Assembly: GCA_015709635.1 (NCBI GenBank)
Contig: CP054180.1
Location: forward strand, 1,116,001 to 1,180,000
DNA from: Gammaproteobacteria bacterium
GTDB taxonomy: Bacteria; Pseudomonadota; Gammaproteobacteria; Burkholderiales; Nitrosomonadaceae
Reading direction: 5' to 3'
Length of the DNA: 64,000 nucleotides
The notes under the pieces were generated by a model. The model made no database searches and had not been told where the DNA came from. It saw only the letters and a list, made by a program, of their open reading frames with translations. Positions 62,779 to 64,000 of this stretch are shown piece by piece. A program made the position numbers and the translations under genes. Within the stretch, counting starts at the first letter, position 1. Every line of letters begins with the position of its first letter.

Positions 62779-64000
62779 ATGAAACCCACTCTTGTTCTGG
62801 TTGGCCGTCCGAATGTCGGCAAATCGACCTTGTTTAACCGCCTGACGCGCACGCGTGATGCCATCGTTGCGGATATTCCCGGTTTGACGCGGGACCGGCA
62901 CTACGGCCAAGGCAGGGTGGGGGACAAACCCTATCTGGTCATGGATACCGGCGGTCTTGAGCCGGTGGTCAAGGACGGCATTCTGCATGCCATGGCGAAG
63001 CAAACGCTGCAGGCCATCGATGAAGCGGATAAAGTGCTGTTCATCGTCGATGGCCGCCAGGGTGTCACTGCGCATGACAAAATCATCGCCGAGCAATTGC
63101 GCAAATCCGGGCAAAAGATTCTGCTGGTGGTGAATAAAACCGAGGGTATGGCGACCGCGGTCGTCACCGCGGAGTTTTATGAATTGGGCTTGGGCGAACC
63201 GTGCGCGATCTCCGCCATGCATGGCGATAATATCGGGGAACTTGCCGATTTTGCGTTAGCGGATTTTCCGGATGTGCAGGAAGATGCTGCTGAAAGTAAG
63301 CATCCCAAGATTGCCATTGTCGGCCGCCCGAATGTCGGAAAATCCACGCTGATCAATACGCTGCTCGGCGAGGAGCGGGTCATTGCATTCGATCAACCGG
63401 GTACGACGCGCGACAGCATTTACATCGATTTTACCCACAAAGACAAGCAATACACGCTGATTGATACGGCCGGATTGCGCCGCCGCGGCCAGGTGCATGA
63501 GACCGTGGAAAAATTTTCCGTCATCAAAACACTGCAAACGATTGAAGACGCGAATGTCGTGGTGCTGGTGCTGGATGCCCGCAATGAAATTTCCGATCAG
63601 GATGCGCATATCGCCGGGTTTATCCTGGAAACCGGGCGCGCACTGGTGATTGTCGTGAATAAATGGGACGGTTTGGATGACTATCAGCGCGACACCATCA
63701 AGCGCGAATTGAACCGTAAGCTGGCTTTTTTGAGTTTTGCACAATTGCACTATATTTCCGCATTACATGGCACCGGCATGAAGAACTTGCTGCCTTCGAT
63801 TGACGCTGCGTACGCCGCCGCCATGACGCATTTGCCGACACCGAAACTGACCCGGGCATTGATCGCCGCAGTCGAGAAACACCCGCCGCCGCGCGGCGGC
63901 ATGTCGCGCCCGAAAATGCGCTATGCCCATCAAGGCGGTTCCAATCCGCCGTTGATTATCGTGCACGGCAGCATGCTCGAGCATGTGCCGGAAAGCTACC
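62779..64000 (+). CDS. der: Ribosome-associated GTPase Der (EngA), cut by the window end
   Basis: About 407 residues are visible. Two tandem GTPase domains are present, each with a GRPNVGKST G1 loop (near residues 9 and 182), G3 motifs DTGG and DTAG, and G4 NKTE and NKWD, followed by the start of the KH-like domain. Der acts in 50S subunit assembly. NKTE instead of NKxD in the first domain is a known style of variation. The ATG at 62779 is 58 bp after bamB. The stop lies beyond the window. Confidence 0.96.
   Translation, partial: MKPTLVLVGRPNVGKSTLFNRLTRTRDAIVADIPGLTRDRHYGQGRVGDKPYLVMDTGGLEPVVKDGILHAMAKQTLQAIDEADKVLFIVDGRQGVTAHDKIIAEQLRKSGQKILLVVNKTEGMATAVVTAEFYELGLGEPCAISAMHGDNIGELADFALADFPDVQEDAAESKHPKIAIVGRPNVGKSTLINTLLGEERVIAFDQPGTTRDSIYIDFTHKDKQYTLIDTAGLRRRGQVHETVEKFSVIKTLQTIEDANVVVLVLDARNEISDQDAHIAGFILETGRALVIVVNKWDGLDDYQRDTIKRELNRKLAFLSFAQLHYISALHGTGMKNLLPSIDAAYAAAMTHLPTPKLTRALIAAVEKHPPPRGGMSRPKMRYAHQGGSNPPLIIVHGSMLEHVPESY

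Noticed and set aside
1..64000. tRNA, rRNA, CRISPR arrays, prophage or complete insertion sequences
   Set aside because: I looked through the intergenic spaces and found no cloverleaf-like segment, no regular spacer-repeat array and no transposase or integrase; short tRNA-like items could still escape reading by eye.

Overview
The window reads as a chromosomal segment of a betaproteobacterium, most likely an ammonia oxidiser of the Nitrosomonas group. This is an inference from gene order (thiS-thiG-trmB; ndk-rlmN-pilF-rodZ-ispG-hisS-yfgM-bamB-der; flhB-flhA-flhF-flhG-fliA-motCD), intermediate base composition, a di-haem cytochrome c4 and a PEP-CTERM protein. No rRNA, tRNA, CRISPR array or transposase gene was seen. 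Both ends cut through genes (thiD at the left, der at the right).

Region 1-7.8 kb is housekeeping: thiamine (thiD, thiE), haem (hemL), cytochrome c4, a SPOR-like protein, map, rph-rdgB and fhs. Region 7.8-10.6 kb is accessory and becomes AT-rich: an orphan VapB-type antitoxin with what looks like a decayed vapC start fused to its stop codon, a HicAB toxin-antitoxin pair, an unknown exported protein and a protein with a HEPN-like RxxxxH motif. Region 10.7-20.1 kb returns to core functions: a glutathione-dependent formaldehyde operon (phosphatase, adhC, fghA), an L,D-transpeptidase without signal peptide, tadA, prmB, nadE, phosphomannomutase, a CHCC zinc protein and ilvE.

Region 20.1-27.3 kb is a surface/secreted-protein locus: a 943-residue protein with a new-looking N-terminal domain, seven FG-GAP repeats and an RTX end (predicted type I secretion substrate); a five-repeat Ig-like protein; a GpsA-like dehydrogenase; and a stand-alone copy of the N-terminal domain. 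Region 27.4-34.6 kb holds a hydrolase/OsmC fusion, Hsp15, a class II aldolase, an HD-GYP protein behind a hairpin-rich leader, a vanadium-haloperoxidase-like protein, trmB and thiSG.

Region 34.6-37.8 kb carries a decayed second copy of the comM 3' end, a 150-bp MITE-like element with 24-bp terminal inverted repeats, a PEP-CTERM protein, intact comM and ubiK. Region 38-43.9 kb has the cell-wall recycling pair amgK-murU, pepP, a small membrane protein and a penicillin-acylase family enzyme. Region 44-52.7 kb is a flagellar block ending in a convergent flgMN pair with a good sigma-28 promoter, so FliA made here should drive its own anti-sigma factor. Region 53-64 kb is the conserved ndk-to-der block for nucleotide balance, rRNA modification, pilus and cell-shape factors, isoprenoid synthesis, tRNA charging and outer-membrane assembly.
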